Shown: positions 1-6,341 of the stretch, piece by piece
Layout of the letters: each line of letters opens with the position of its first letter
Position numbering within the stretch: the first letter of the stretch is position 1
Source of the DNA: RGIG4097 sp964637515
Lineage (GTDB): Bacteria > Bacillota > Clostridia > Christensenellales > CAG-917
Reading direction: 5' to 3'
DNA length: 36,814 nt
Assembly: GCA_964637515.1 (NCBI GenBank)
Contig: CAZWUI010000015.1
Coordinates: forward strand, 1 to 36,814
Translations under genes and position numbers: made by a program
Notes under the pieces: generated by a model
What the model was told of the DNA's origin: nothing
Databases searched by the model: none
The model's input: the letters and a program-made list of their open reading frames with translations, nothing else

Positions 1-372
1 TTTTTTCGCTAAACTGCGAGAGTTTTCAAGATTTTGTCGGTCGGAAAACGTTGTGGCATTTTTTGAAACCGGTATTATTTTGGTATTATTTTTGTTTTTG
101 TTGTTGGCGAAACGTTTTTTTCGAATAAAAAACAAGCGACGAAAATGCATGCTCGTCGGGACGGTTGGATTGAAAAAAAGTTGTTATCTACAAATTAGCT
201 TGCGTTGCTCTAAACTTTGATAAAATAGACGTTTAAGGGGGTTGAAAATGATTTTTTAAAAAAAATATATCCCATTAACCTATACGCTTTATTAAAATAG
301 CGCATAAAATTTGCACACAAGTTGCAGATTGGCGAAGTTTTGTGTGGATTGTTTTGGTGAGCGAGTGCGCGA
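1..372. other. Non-coding AT-rich flank
   Basis: No credible gene is visible. The stretch is rich in T and A runs and lies downstream of the minus-strand radical SAM gene. It holds a tandem repeat of GGTATTATTTT (71-81 and 82-92) and one sequence resembling a DnaA box, TTATCTACA (184-192), which differs from TTATCCACA at one position. I see no strong GC-rich hairpin followed by a T tract that would serve as terminator for the gene ending at 373. Confidence 0.5.
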
Positions 373-1284
373 TTAGGATTTTGGAGTGCAGCAAGAGTGG
401 GAGTGGTAGCGGTAGTGAATGAAGTCGAGCATTCTTTCCGCGGTGGGGAGCATGGGGTATCTGTCGTCGGATGAGGACGATATGGAAAATTCGCGGCGGA
501 CAAGGTCGACGTAGAGATTTCCGCCGCCGTCGGCACCCATAAAACTCTCTTCAAACACTTGCGGTGGAACTTTGCTTTTCACGTCGAGTTGGTCGAGCGC
601 AAGATTGTCGAAAGACACCACTCCGTACTTCTTGAAAATCATCGGCAATGCGGAGGCAAAATCGGTTATTTTGTTTTGAATGCTTTCGTCGAAAAAGTCT
701 TCTCCCCTGCCGTGACGTTTGTAACCTAGCACGAGAAGTTTCAAAGCGGTATCTCCCCTTTTCAACAATTCGTCCAAATCCGCTACACCCGCTATTGCGT
801 GGAGTACGGAATGCGGATACGACTTTGCAAATTCAAAGGTTTCGTCCGCATAGACGGACAGGGAAATTCCAAGCCCGTAAATGAGTTTTTCTCTCAAAAT
901 TTCGTCCACTTTGTCGCGCATAGAGTGCAGATGTCTTTCGTTTATCGTCATATTCGCGACGACTCCCTGCTCTTTCATCCTGCGCAAAAACGGAATAAGG
1001 TCGGGATGAAACAAGGGATTTCCGCCCCCTATCGCAAGCTCGGTGCCGGGGTGAAGAGCATCCAAAAACGTATCGGAAGATAAATCCGCATGCTTGCCGT
1101 TTGGGACGGACGACTCGTGACACATAGGACAACCGAGATCGCAAGCATTGGTGATTTTGAGGTCTATACTGTCGGGAAATTCCGCGTGAAAATCGTCGTC
1201 TTCGGTGAAGAGCTCTTTCGTGCCGTCCGAGAAAATTCGGACGTTATAATTACCGTTGCGGTATTCGTGCAGAAGTTCGGGCAT
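373..1284 (-). CDS. Radical SAM domain protein of unknown substrate
   Basis: The 303-residue product has the radical SAM cluster motif CDLGCPMC, with cysteines 48, 52 and 55, preceded by a beta strand (SIDLKITNA). A glycine-rich GGGNPL segment follows, matching the SAM-binding GGE-type motif. It therefore probably binds a 4Fe-4S cluster and S-adenosylmethionine. No SPASM or Twitch cysteine cluster is visible; the C terminus only ends in a short His/Cys-rich tail (HSHSCC). The gene starts 3 nt after the stop of the ETNSSSTH-motif gene, so the two are probably co-transcribed and may work together. The sequence does not show the substrate; a peptide or protein modification role is only inference. 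Confidence 0.8.
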   Translation of the reverse strand: MPELLHEYRNGNYNVRIFSDGTKELFTEDDDFHAEFPDSIDLKITNACDLGCPMCHESSVPNGKHADLSSDTFLDALHPGTELAIGGGNPLFHPDLIPFLRRMKEQGVVANMTINERHLHSMRDKVDEILREKLIYGLGISLSVYADETFEFAKSYPHSVLHAIAGVADLDELLKRGDTALKLLVLGYKRHGRGEDFFDESIQNKITDFASALPMIFKKYGVVSFDNLALDQLDVKSKVPPQVFEESFMGADGGGNLYVDLVRREFSISSSSDDRYPMLPTAERMLDFIHYRYHSHSCCTPKS

Positions 1285-1287
1285 TCG

Positions 1288-1791
1288 TCAATCTTCCCAG
1301 CCGTAACTCTCGTTCAAGACGAAGTAGACTTCGGGAGAGAGCAGTTTTTTCACAAATTCCCTATATTCGTTTTCGTCGCTGTCGACAAGCCAACCCGCTC
1401 CGCATTCTCTATAGATTTTGTTCACGCTCATACCGCAGTAGCAGTCCCCCGTCAAATCGGAGTCGCAAAAGAATTGCATGCAACAATAGTGCGGATGGGG
1501 ATTGAGTTCGGTGCGTTTCATTAGGGCAAGCGTGCCTTCCATATCGAAGGATTCGATTTTGGCACACTCTTCGAGAAGAATATTTCTCATCCATTCGAGT
1601 TTTTGCAAGCGACCTTTTCTCACAATCAAAGATTCGGCGCAGGCAAAATCCCAATACAAAATCATTTTCTTGTATGCGGTGTCGACTTTCATACCCTGTT
1701 TGTCGGTGGGACCGCCGTTTGTTACGATAGATACTGCGTGCGTACTCGAACTGTTAGTTTCAAAAACACCGCGTCTGATTACTCTTTTCAT
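1288..1791 (-). CDS. Small protein with N-terminal RRGVFETNSSSTH motif
   Basis: A 167-residue protein whose N terminus reads RRGVFETNSSSTHAVSI. I recognise this signature from uncharacterised proteins of Firmicutes and large phages, but know no function for it. The middle and C-terminal parts carry several cysteines (CCMQFFC, DCYCG, REC), which could bind metal or be oxidised. No signal peptide or membrane segment is visible. The ATG at 1791 has a good AAGGAG ribosome site six bases upstream. It is the first gene of the pair with the radical SAM enzyme (3-nt gap), and its own promoter and a hairpin leader lie upstream. It may be a substrate or partner of that enzyme; this is inference. Confidence 0.7.
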   Translation of the reverse strand: MKRVIRRGVFETNSSSTHAVSIVTNGGPTDKQGMKVDTAYKKMILYWDFACAESLIVRKGRLQKLEWMRNILLEECAKIESFDMEGTLALMKRTELNPHPHYCCMQFFCDSDLTGDCYCGMSVNKIYRECGAGWLVDSDENEYREFVKKLLSPEVYFVLNESYGWED

Positions 1792-1806
1792 GGCTGACTC
1801 CTTTAA

Positions 1807-1821
1807 TGCGCTACGTGCGCA
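1807..1821 (-). promoter_or_regulatory. Leader hairpin shared with the gene at 5241
   Basis: In the mRNA sense this is TGCGC-ACGTA-GCGCA, a 5-bp stem with a 5-nt loop, followed at once by ATTAAAGGAG, the ribosome site of the 167-residue protein. Almost the same hairpin plus ribosome site occurs upstream of the unrelated gene starting at 5241. A second copy of CTACGT lies at 1825-1830. Confidence 0.45.
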
Positions 1822-1842
1822 CCCCTACGTGAGATTGATATA

Positions 1843-1871
1843 ATTATAACACATAGGGAAAAGCAGCGCAA
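1843..1871 (-). promoter_or_regulatory. Predicted sigma-A promoter of the 1791/1284 gene pair
   Basis: On the minus strand TTGCGC (1871-1866), a 17-bp spacer and a perfect TATAAT (1848-1843) are seen. Transcription would start near 1836, giving a leader of about 45 nt that contains the hairpin at 1807-1821. Confidence 0.5.
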
Positions 1872-1915
1872 TACCATATCCGCCGAAAAATTTTTGGGAA
1901 ATTTTCAAAAAACCG

Positions 1916-1944
1916 TTGACAAAAGAATTTTTATCGATTATATT
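1916..1944 (+). promoter_or_regulatory. Predicted sigma-A promoter of perR-revRbr
   Basis: A near-perfect vegetative promoter: TTGACA (1916-1921), a 17-bp spacer and TATATT (1939-1944). Transcription should start near 1951, just before the Fur-type operator at 1956-1970, so a repressor bound there would block initiation. Confidence 0.75.
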
Positions 1945-1955
1945 GTTGTTGTAAA

Positions 1956-1970
1956 TGAGAACCATTATCA
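1956..1970 (+). promoter_or_regulatory. Fur/PerR-type operator
   Basis: TGAGAACCATTATCA fits the 7-1-7 inverted-repeat layout of Fur-family boxes. The right half, ATTATCA, is canonical and the left half matches at five of seven positions. It covers the predicted transcription start of the perR-revRbr unit, which fits autoregulation by the PerR-like protein encoded next to it. Confidence 0.5.
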
Positions 1971-1981
1971 ATAAGGAACCT

Positions 1982-2368
1982 ATGAGAGAAGCAAGCGAAA
2001 AGAGAAATACCATCCAAAAAAGCACGGTCGAAAACATCGTTACGTCCGCTTGCAATCACCCCACGGCGGAATGGGTGTTCGAAGAAGCAAGAAAGACCCT
2101 CCCCGCTATCGGACTCGGAACGGTGTATCGGATTCTCAAAGATCTCGTAGCGGACGGAAAGGTGAGATTGATTTCTATCCCCGGCGCACCGGACAGATTC
2201 GACAAAACCACTTGCACTCACGCTCACTTTTTCTGCGAGAAGTGCGGCAAGGTCGAAGACGTGGACTGCGATTGCGACTCAAGGGATACTCTATCGAACG
2301 GCGCGATCGTCAACAAAATCGAAATTCTATTTTCGGGCGTCTGCAAGGACTGCTTGAACAAACAATAA
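1982..2368 (+). CDS. perR: PerR-like peroxide-responsive repressor (Fur family)
   Basis: A 128-residue Fur-family repressor with an N-terminal winged helix (about residues 9-65, recognition region GLGTVYRILKDL) and a metal-binding dimerisation domain. All five positions that bind the regulatory metal in Bacillus PerR appear conserved: H26, D74, H80, H82 and D93. Two CxxC pairs (C85/C88 and C121/C124) match the structural zinc site. An in-frame ATG at 1955 would add nine residues, but it lies inside the operator and at the predicted transcription start. The ATG at 1982 has AAGGA five bases upstream and gives the usual N terminus, so I chose it. The gene is followed closely by reverse rubrerythrin, a classic PerR target. 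Confidence 0.85.
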   Translation: MREASEKRNTIQKSTVENIVTSACNHPTAEWVFEEARKTLPAIGLGTVYRILKDLVADGKVRLISIPGAPDRFDKTTCTHAHFFCEKCGKVEDVDCDCDSRDTLSNGAIVNKIEILFSGVCKDCLNKQ

Positions 2369-2392
2369 ACATAAATGAAGGAGAATAAAACT

Positions 2393-2938
2393 ATGACCAA
2401 ATGGATTTGCCCCGTATGTGGATATGTACACGAAGGACCTAACCCCCCTGAATTCTGCCCCCAATGCAAAGTGCCCGGCAGCAAGTTCAACAAACAAGAA
2501 AACGAAACCCGTCAATGGGCAGCGGAACACGTCGTCGGCATCGGCAAAAACGTGCCCCAAGACATCTACGAAGGACTCAAAGCCAACTTCGAAGGCGAAT
2601 GCACCGAAGTGGGTATGTATCTTGCAATGAGCAGAGTCGCACACCGTGAAGGCTATCCCGAAATCGGTCTTTACTGGGAAAAAGCGGCGCTCGAAGAAGC
2701 AGAACACGCGGCAAAATTTGCGGAACTTCTCGGTGAAGTCGTGACCGACAGCACCAAGAAAAATCTCGAACTCCGCGTTGATGCAGAAAACGGCGCAACC
2801 CTTGGCAAGTTCGAACTTGCAAAACGCGCAAAAGAAGAAGGACTCGATGCAATTCACGACACCGTCCACGAAATGGCAAGAGACGAAGCCCGCCACGGCA
2901 AAGCGTTTGAAGGACTTCTCAAGAGATACTTCAACTAA
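2393..2938 (+). CDS. Reverse rubrerythrin (rubredoxin-like then ferritin-like)
   Basis: A 181-residue protein with an N-terminal rubredoxin-type iron site (C6/C9 in CPVCGY and C22/C25 in CPQC), followed by a four-helix ferritin-like diiron domain. The diiron ligands lie in segments such as GECTEVGMYL, EEAEHAAKF and ARDEARHGKAF. This domain order is reversed relative to classic rubrerythrin and typifies clostridial reverse rubrerythrins, which reduce hydrogen peroxide and oxygen in anaerobes. The start at 2393 has GAAGGAG nine bases upstream; a start at 2375 would place the ribosome site inside the gene. It lies 24 nt after perR and ends before a strong terminator, so the pair forms a peroxide-stress operon. 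Confidence 0.9.
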   Translation: MTKWICPVCGYVHEGPNPPEFCPQCKVPGSKFNKQENETRQWAAEHVVGIGKNVPQDIYEGLKANFEGECTEVGMYLAMSRVAHREGYPEIGLYWEKAALEEAEHAAKFAELLGEVVTDSTKKNLELRVDAENGATLGKFELAKRAKEEGLDAIHDTVHEMARDEARHGKAFEGLLKRYFN

Positions 2939-2957
2939 TCAAAACAAAAATAAAAAA

Positions 2958-2982
2958 CCCCGACACCCGTCGGGGCTTTTTA
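2958..2982 (+). terminator. Intrinsic terminator after reverse rubrerythrin
   Basis: Seven-bp stem CCCCGAC / GTCGGGG with a 4-nt loop (ACCC), followed by CTTTTTATT. Confidence 0.9.
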
Positions 2983-3045
2983 TTACAAAGCGAATATTTT
3001 TGTTCCGTCCCCCAAGCCACAGAAAACTCTAAACAAAAATCCACA

Positions 3046-3091
3046 ATATGCGGGCGGTGTTGCGCAGAATAAGCTGCCGTCACCCGCATAT
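3046..3091. repeat. Long imperfect hairpin between convergent genes
   Basis: Outer arms ATATGCGGG (3046-3054) and CCCGCATAT (3083-3091) pair perfectly over 9 bp. They continue with CGG/CCG (3055-3057 with 3077-3079, a TCA bulge on one side) and CAG/CTG (3065-3067 with 3074-3076) around a 6-nt loop. It is not followed by a T tract and lies between the ends of reverse rubrerythrin and the CDF gene. It could be an extragenic palindromic repeat or a structured 3' end. Confidence 0.45.
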
Positions 3092-3118
3092 ATCATAATT
3101 GCAACGCAAGTATATCAT

Positions 3119-3150
3119 TAAAAAAAGCACCGCTTTTGTGGTGATTTTTT
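3119..3150 (-). terminator. Intrinsic terminator of the CDF transporter gene
   Basis: On the minus strand the stop codon is followed by a stem with a CACC/GGTG core flanked by A and T tracts, then seven T residues. It overlaps the stop codon at 3150-3152. Confidence 0.65.
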
Positions 3151-4310
3151 CATCTGTCTACGCTGATAACGAAGTAGTACGTGTCCGGCGCACCCTCTAC
3201 GTTGAAGCCTTTGTCGAGTGCGGTTTCTACTTCGACGAGAGTCAGCTTGCTATCATACGGGATGACGACGTCGAACACAATATTGACGTAGGTTATGCCA
3301 CGCACTATTCTGAAATCGTGGATGGTCAAGTCGGGTTCAAGCTCGGCAAGAATTGCCTCGGCTCTCTCCTTCAAAACGGGGAGTTCTTCGTCGTGAATAT
3401 CAATGGGATCAAGGTGTATGTTGAGCGTGATTCCGAACTTTGAAAACACGTCGCGCTCTATTGTGTCGATGAGGTCGTGGGACTGCATGATAGGCACGGA
3501 TGCATCAACTTCAACGTGGCAAATTGCAAAGCAAGCATTCACGCCGTAGCTGTGCACCATAAGGTCGTGCATGCCCAAAATGCCGTCGTAGGACATGATC
3601 TCATCCCGCAAATTCTTGACGAGATCCGCATCGGGTTTTTCGCCAATCAAGGGGTTTATCGTGTCTTTTACGAGCATTAAAGCCGAGATTATGATGAACA
3701 ACGATACGACGACACCCATATAACCGTCGATGTTCACTCCCGTCAAGTCAATCACTATCGTGGACACGAGAACAAGAGAAGTCGCGATGACGTCGTTCCT
3801 GCTGTCGTCGGACGAGGCGCGGAGTGCTTGACTGTTTATCGCTTTCGAGAAGTCGCGGTAGACGAGCATTTGCGCAAGCTTCATCACGACCGCAACCGCC
3901 AATACCGCATAGGTATAAACGGTGACCGTTGTTTCTTCAGGAGTTATAATTTTCTCGATCGAAGTCTTGCAAAGAAGCACGCCGATGACGAGTATTATAA
4001 GTGCGACGATGAGTGCGGTTATATACTCGTAGCGCGCGTGTCCGAACGGGTGTTCTTTGTCCGCGGGTTTGCTTGCAAGGCGAAAACCGATGAGAGTAAC
4101 AACACTGCTCCCCGCGTCCGACAAGTTGTTGATTGCATCCGCGACGATTGTGATGCTGCCGCCCAAAATACCAACGAGGAGTTTGAAAGCAAAAAGGACG
4201 GCATTGGAAACAATGCCGATAATACCCGCAACGATTCCGTATCTCGTCCTAACTTCCGTTTTCTCAACGTTTTGATAGTCTTTGATCAAAAGTTTTCTGA
4301 TTGCTTTCAT
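3150..4310 (-). CDS. Cation diffusion facilitator metal exporter, probably for manganese
   Basis: A 386-residue CDF transporter with about six membrane helices (residues 25-205) and a long cytoplasmic C-terminal region with a dimerisation domain. The helix II metal motif reads NNLSD (N61 and D65) and the helix V motif DSRND (D169 and D173). The ND-DD pattern is known from manganese-exporting CDF proteins, whereas zinc exporters usually have histidine in one of these places; manganese is therefore the favoured but unproven substrate. The C-terminal region is longer than in FieF. No strong ribosome site precedes the ATG. The protein should export divalent metal using the proton gradient. Confidence 0.85.
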   Translation of the reverse strand: MKAIRKLLIKDYQNVEKTEVRTRYGIVAGIIGIVSNAVLFAFKLLVGILGGSITIVADAINNLSDAGSSVVTLIGFRLASKPADKEHPFGHARYEYITALIVALIILVIGVLLCKTSIEKIITPEETTVTVYTYAVLAVAVVMKLAQMLVYRDFSKAINSQALRASSDDSRNDVIATSLVLVSTIVIDLTGVNIDGYMGVVVSLFIIISALMLVKDTINPLIGEKPDADLVKNLRDEIMSYDGILGMHDLMVHSYGVNACFAICHVEVDASVPIMQSHDLIDTIERDVFSKFGITLNIHLDPIDIHDEELPVLKERAEAILAELEPDLTIHDFRIVRGITYVNIVFDVVIPYDSKLTLVEVETALDKGFNVEGAPDTYYFVISVDR

Positions 4311-4344
4311 TGTTTTGGTTGCCTATAGTTTCGATTTCCTATGC

Positions 4345-4527
4345 TTACCAGTCTTCGCGGCGGCCGACTTTCACGTCGTCGTAGTAGTCGAAATAATCGC
4401 GCTTGAATTTTTGCGTTTGTTGGCGAGCACGTTTAAGTTCTTCGCGAGCGTGCTTTTCCGCTTCTGTTTTCGGCGGCTCTTTCGGCTCCGATACGGGATT
4501 GAGTTTTGTTTTGTCTTCGCTTCTCAT
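4345..4527 (-). CDS. Small charged protein coupled to yhbY
   Basis: A 60-residue, very hydrophilic protein (MRSEDKTKLNP...) with many Lys, Glu and Arg residues and an aromatic stretch (DYFDYYDD) near the end. No family is recognised. Its ATG shares one base with the yhbY stop codon (TGATG), which suggests translational coupling and supports a real gene. A TTG three bases earlier could also be read as a start. It is the last gene of a three-gene minus-strand unit. Confidence 0.5.
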   Translation of the reverse strand: MRSEDKTKLNPVSEPKEPPKTEAEKHAREELKRARQQTQKFKRDYFDYYDDVKVGRREDW

Positions 4528-4817
4528 CAAAATTCTATATGCTTTACGCCGTCTTTCGTGCTACGTCTATAAAGGACGATTTTGCTTCCGATGACTTGGA
4601 TAGGCTCTGCGCCCGTTGCGGATGCGAGTTCATCCACGAGTTCTTTCGCAGAAAATTCGCTCGAACGGAGTACGCTGATTTTTATGAGTTCGTGCGCTTC
4701 GAGAGCGGAGATGACGTCCGCAATCATATTGTCGTTGATCCCACCTTTGCCGATATTGAAAATCGGGGTGAGTTCCATTGCGTAGGAACGGAGTGTTGCT
4801 CTTTGTTTACTTGTCAT
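4527..4817 (-). CDS. yhbY: YhbY-type CRM-domain RNA-binding protein
   Basis: A 96-residue protein made almost wholly of one CRM (YhbY) domain. It begins MTSKQRATLRS and has the diagnostic loop NIGKGGINDNMI, followed by the helix-strand segment HELIKISVL. Proteins of this type bind pre-50S particles and act in ribosome assembly. The ATG at 4817 has GGAG at a normal distance; longer in-frame readings run into the upstream gene. The start overlaps the end of the C_GCAxxG_C_C gene by 11 bp and the end touches the small ORF downstream, so the three are probably translated together. Confidence 0.9.
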   Translation of the reverse strand: MTSKQRATLRSYAMELTPIFNIGKGGINDNMIADVISALEAHELIKISVLRSSEFSAKELVDELASATGAEPIQVIGSKIVLYRRSTKDGVKHIEF

Positions 4818-5241
4818 AGTTATCTCCAAACAGTTGCATTGATTCAAGGATTTCGACCGCCATGCCGACCAAGTCTTGACAGGCGGGTTTGTGGGAGTTA
4901 TGCACGTCCCCGTGAGGATGCGCGGCGATGAGATCGCGACAAACGATACTGCCCGCTCTCTCTCGAAATTTTTCGGCGAAGTCGCGCTCGTAGGAATAGA
5001 GTTTCGCTTTTTCTTCGGGGACAAGGGTGTTGAGTTTCATCGCAAGACTGACGACCATAACCGCACCGCTGACCGCTCCGCAAACTTCGCGAAGCCTGCC
5101 TATTCCGCCACCGAAAGGAGCGGAAAGAATTTCAAGCGTGCTTTCGTCGATTTGGAAAACGTCCGCATACGCCAACACGACGGACTGCGCACAGTTATAC
5201 CCCGACGAAAACAAATTTCTTGCCTTTTGGACTCTATCCAT
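4807..5241 (-). CDS. C_GCAxxG_C_C family redox-type protein
   Basis: A 144-residue protein matching the C_GCAxxG_C_C family (TIGR01909) by its signatures: YNCAQSV near the N terminus, GRLREVCGAVSGA in the middle, and spaced cysteines at the end (SIVCRDLI, KPACQDLVG). The conserved cysteines suggest a metal or redox role, but the biochemical function of the family is not established. Start at 5241 with AAAGGAG upstream. It heads the unit with yhbY and the small ORF, and has its own promoter and a hairpin leader. Confidence 0.8.
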   Translation of the reverse strand: MDRVQKARNLFSSGYNCAQSVVLAYADVFQIDESTLEILSAPFGGGIGRLREVCGAVSGAVMVVSLAMKLNTLVPEEKAKLYSYERDFAEKFRERAGSIVCRDLIAAHPHGDVHNSHKPACQDLVGMAVEILESMQLFGDNYDK

Positions 5242-5254
5242 AATTCTCCTTTAT

Positions 5255-5268
5255 GCGCACACGTGCGC
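5255..5268 (-). promoter_or_regulatory. Leader hairpin shared with the gene at 1791
   Basis: GCGCAC-AC-GTGCGC is a perfect 6-2-6 inverted repeat. It sits directly upstream of the ribosome site in the leader of the C_GCAxxG_C_C gene (mRNA sense GCGCACGTGTGCGC then ATAAAGGAG). It is nearly the same as the element at 1807-1821 in front of an unrelated gene. Confidence 0.45.
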
Positions 5269-5278
5269 CGTTTAGGTT

Positions 5279-5307
5279 ATGTTATAACTAATGGTATAAA
5301 AAGTCAA
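5279..5307 (-). promoter_or_regulatory. Predicted promoter of the C_GCAxxG_C_C-yhbY unit
   Basis: On the minus strand TTGACT (5307-5302) is followed after 17 bp by TAACAT (5284-5279), or after 15 bp by TATAAC (5286-5281). The predicted leader of about 30 nt contains the hairpin at 5255-5268. Confidence 0.4.
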
Positions 5308-5393
5308 GTCGCGCGTTTACAAATAATTTGAACACGTGCAAACAAAGACTTCCCTTTCGGGAGATTGCCGGCGCAGTTTTTCAAAAACTTTCG

Positions 5394-6206
5394 TCAGTTT
5401 TCTTTCTTGTCAACGACGATTTCGTAGGCGGGATTCGGGGGCAACATATTCTTCTCGCAGAGTGCTTTGTAGATCTGTTCGTTCAATCGGAATTTGGTGG
5501 CCCACCACTCGTCGGACGGCACCCAAACACGCAGTTGCACGCTTACGTAGCCAATCGCTTGTTCGCGCAGAAAAACGTTTTTATCAAGCACTTTCGACAC
5601 TTTAACATCGTTATCTGCGATTTGAAAGAGTATTTCTCGAAGCTCGTCGATGTCCGTCCCCTTCGCCACGTTGACGTCAATATCAAGTCGTCTGACGTCG
5701 CATGCATTGTAGTTGACAAGGGCGTTGTTGACCGCTATTGCATTGGGAATTACAACCAGTTTGTTGTCCCCCGTGAGCAAGGTCGTGTTGAACAAATTTA
5801 TCTCGTCAACGCTCCCCGCGTTTTCGCCGATTTCAACCCAGTCCCCCTTTTTGAAAGGCTTGTTGATGATTATGATAATTCCGCAAGCAAGGTTGCCAAG
5901 ACTGTCCTTGAGAGCAAGACCGATTGCAACTCCGCAAGTGCCGAGCACCGTGATAATCGAAGCGGTGTTGACACCCATTGTCGCAAGGGCGGAAATGAGC
6001 ACCACGATTTCCAAAATCACGTCCACAAGAGACACGACGAAGTGAGAAGTCGCTTCGTCCTTATTCCCCTTTTTGAAGATGAGTTTCAGCGCACGCTTGA
6101 TGATTTTGACGATGAATATGCCAAGCACGAGAATGATGATTCCGTAAAGAAAATCAACTCCTACGTTTTGAAAATACGTGACTATTTTGTTCCAAAATTC
6201 TTCCAT
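5394..6206 (-). CDS. MscS-family mechanosensitive channel
   Basis: A 270-residue small-conductance mechanosensitive channel. It has three N-terminal membrane segments (about 12-35, 55-85 and 88-120). The pore-lining helix and hinge (GVAIGLALKDSLGNLACG) are followed by the beta domain (KPFKKGDWVEIGENAGSVDEI) and the cytoplasmic C-terminal part. It should open under membrane tension to release solutes on osmotic downshift. The ATG at 6206 has GGAGG five bases upstream; a TTG at 6218 lies before this ribosome site and is rejected. It appears monocistronic. A weak hairpin (5351-5362) follows the gene without a good T tract. Confidence 0.9.
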   Translation of the reverse strand: MEEFWNKIVTYFQNVGVDFLYGIIILVLGIFIVKIIKRALKLIFKKGNKDEATSHFVVSLVDVILEIVVLISALATMGVNTASIITVLGTCGVAIGLALKDSLGNLACGIIIIINKPFKKGDWVEIGENAGSVDEINLFNTTLLTGDNKLVVIPNAIAVNNALVNYNACDVRRLDIDVNVAKGTDIDELREILFQIADNDVKVSKVLDKNVFLREQAIGYVSVQLRVWVPSDEWWATKFRLNEQIYKALCEKNMLPPNPAYEIVVDKKEN

Positions 6207-6303
6207 GGTAACCTCCAAAAGAAAGATAACTGCGGTTTTTCACAGTATAACCCCTTGCGGTTTTTTTGACAAGACTTTGAAATCACGGGCGGATATTTAA
6301 TTG

Positions 6304-6332
6304 TTGAAAAATTCAAAAAATAGTGATAAAAT
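6304..6332 (+). promoter_or_regulatory. Predicted promoter of the sulfatase operon
   Basis: TTGAAA (6304-6309), a 17-bp spacer and TAAAAT (6327-6332). Transcription would start near 6339, at most about three bases before the ATG at 6342. The leader would be nearly or fully absent, and no Shine-Dalgarno sequence is present. Confidence 0.6.
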
Positions 6333-6341
6333 GTATTTATT

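Noticed and set aside
1955..1981. Earlier ATG for perR
   Set aside because: It falls inside the operator and at the predicted transcription start. The ATG at 1982 has a proper ribosome site and fits the family N terminus.
2958..3150. Possible small RNA between the convergent reverse rubrerythrin and CDF genes
   Set aside because: Only terminators and an imperfect hairpin are seen. No promoter-like sequence supports a separate transcript.
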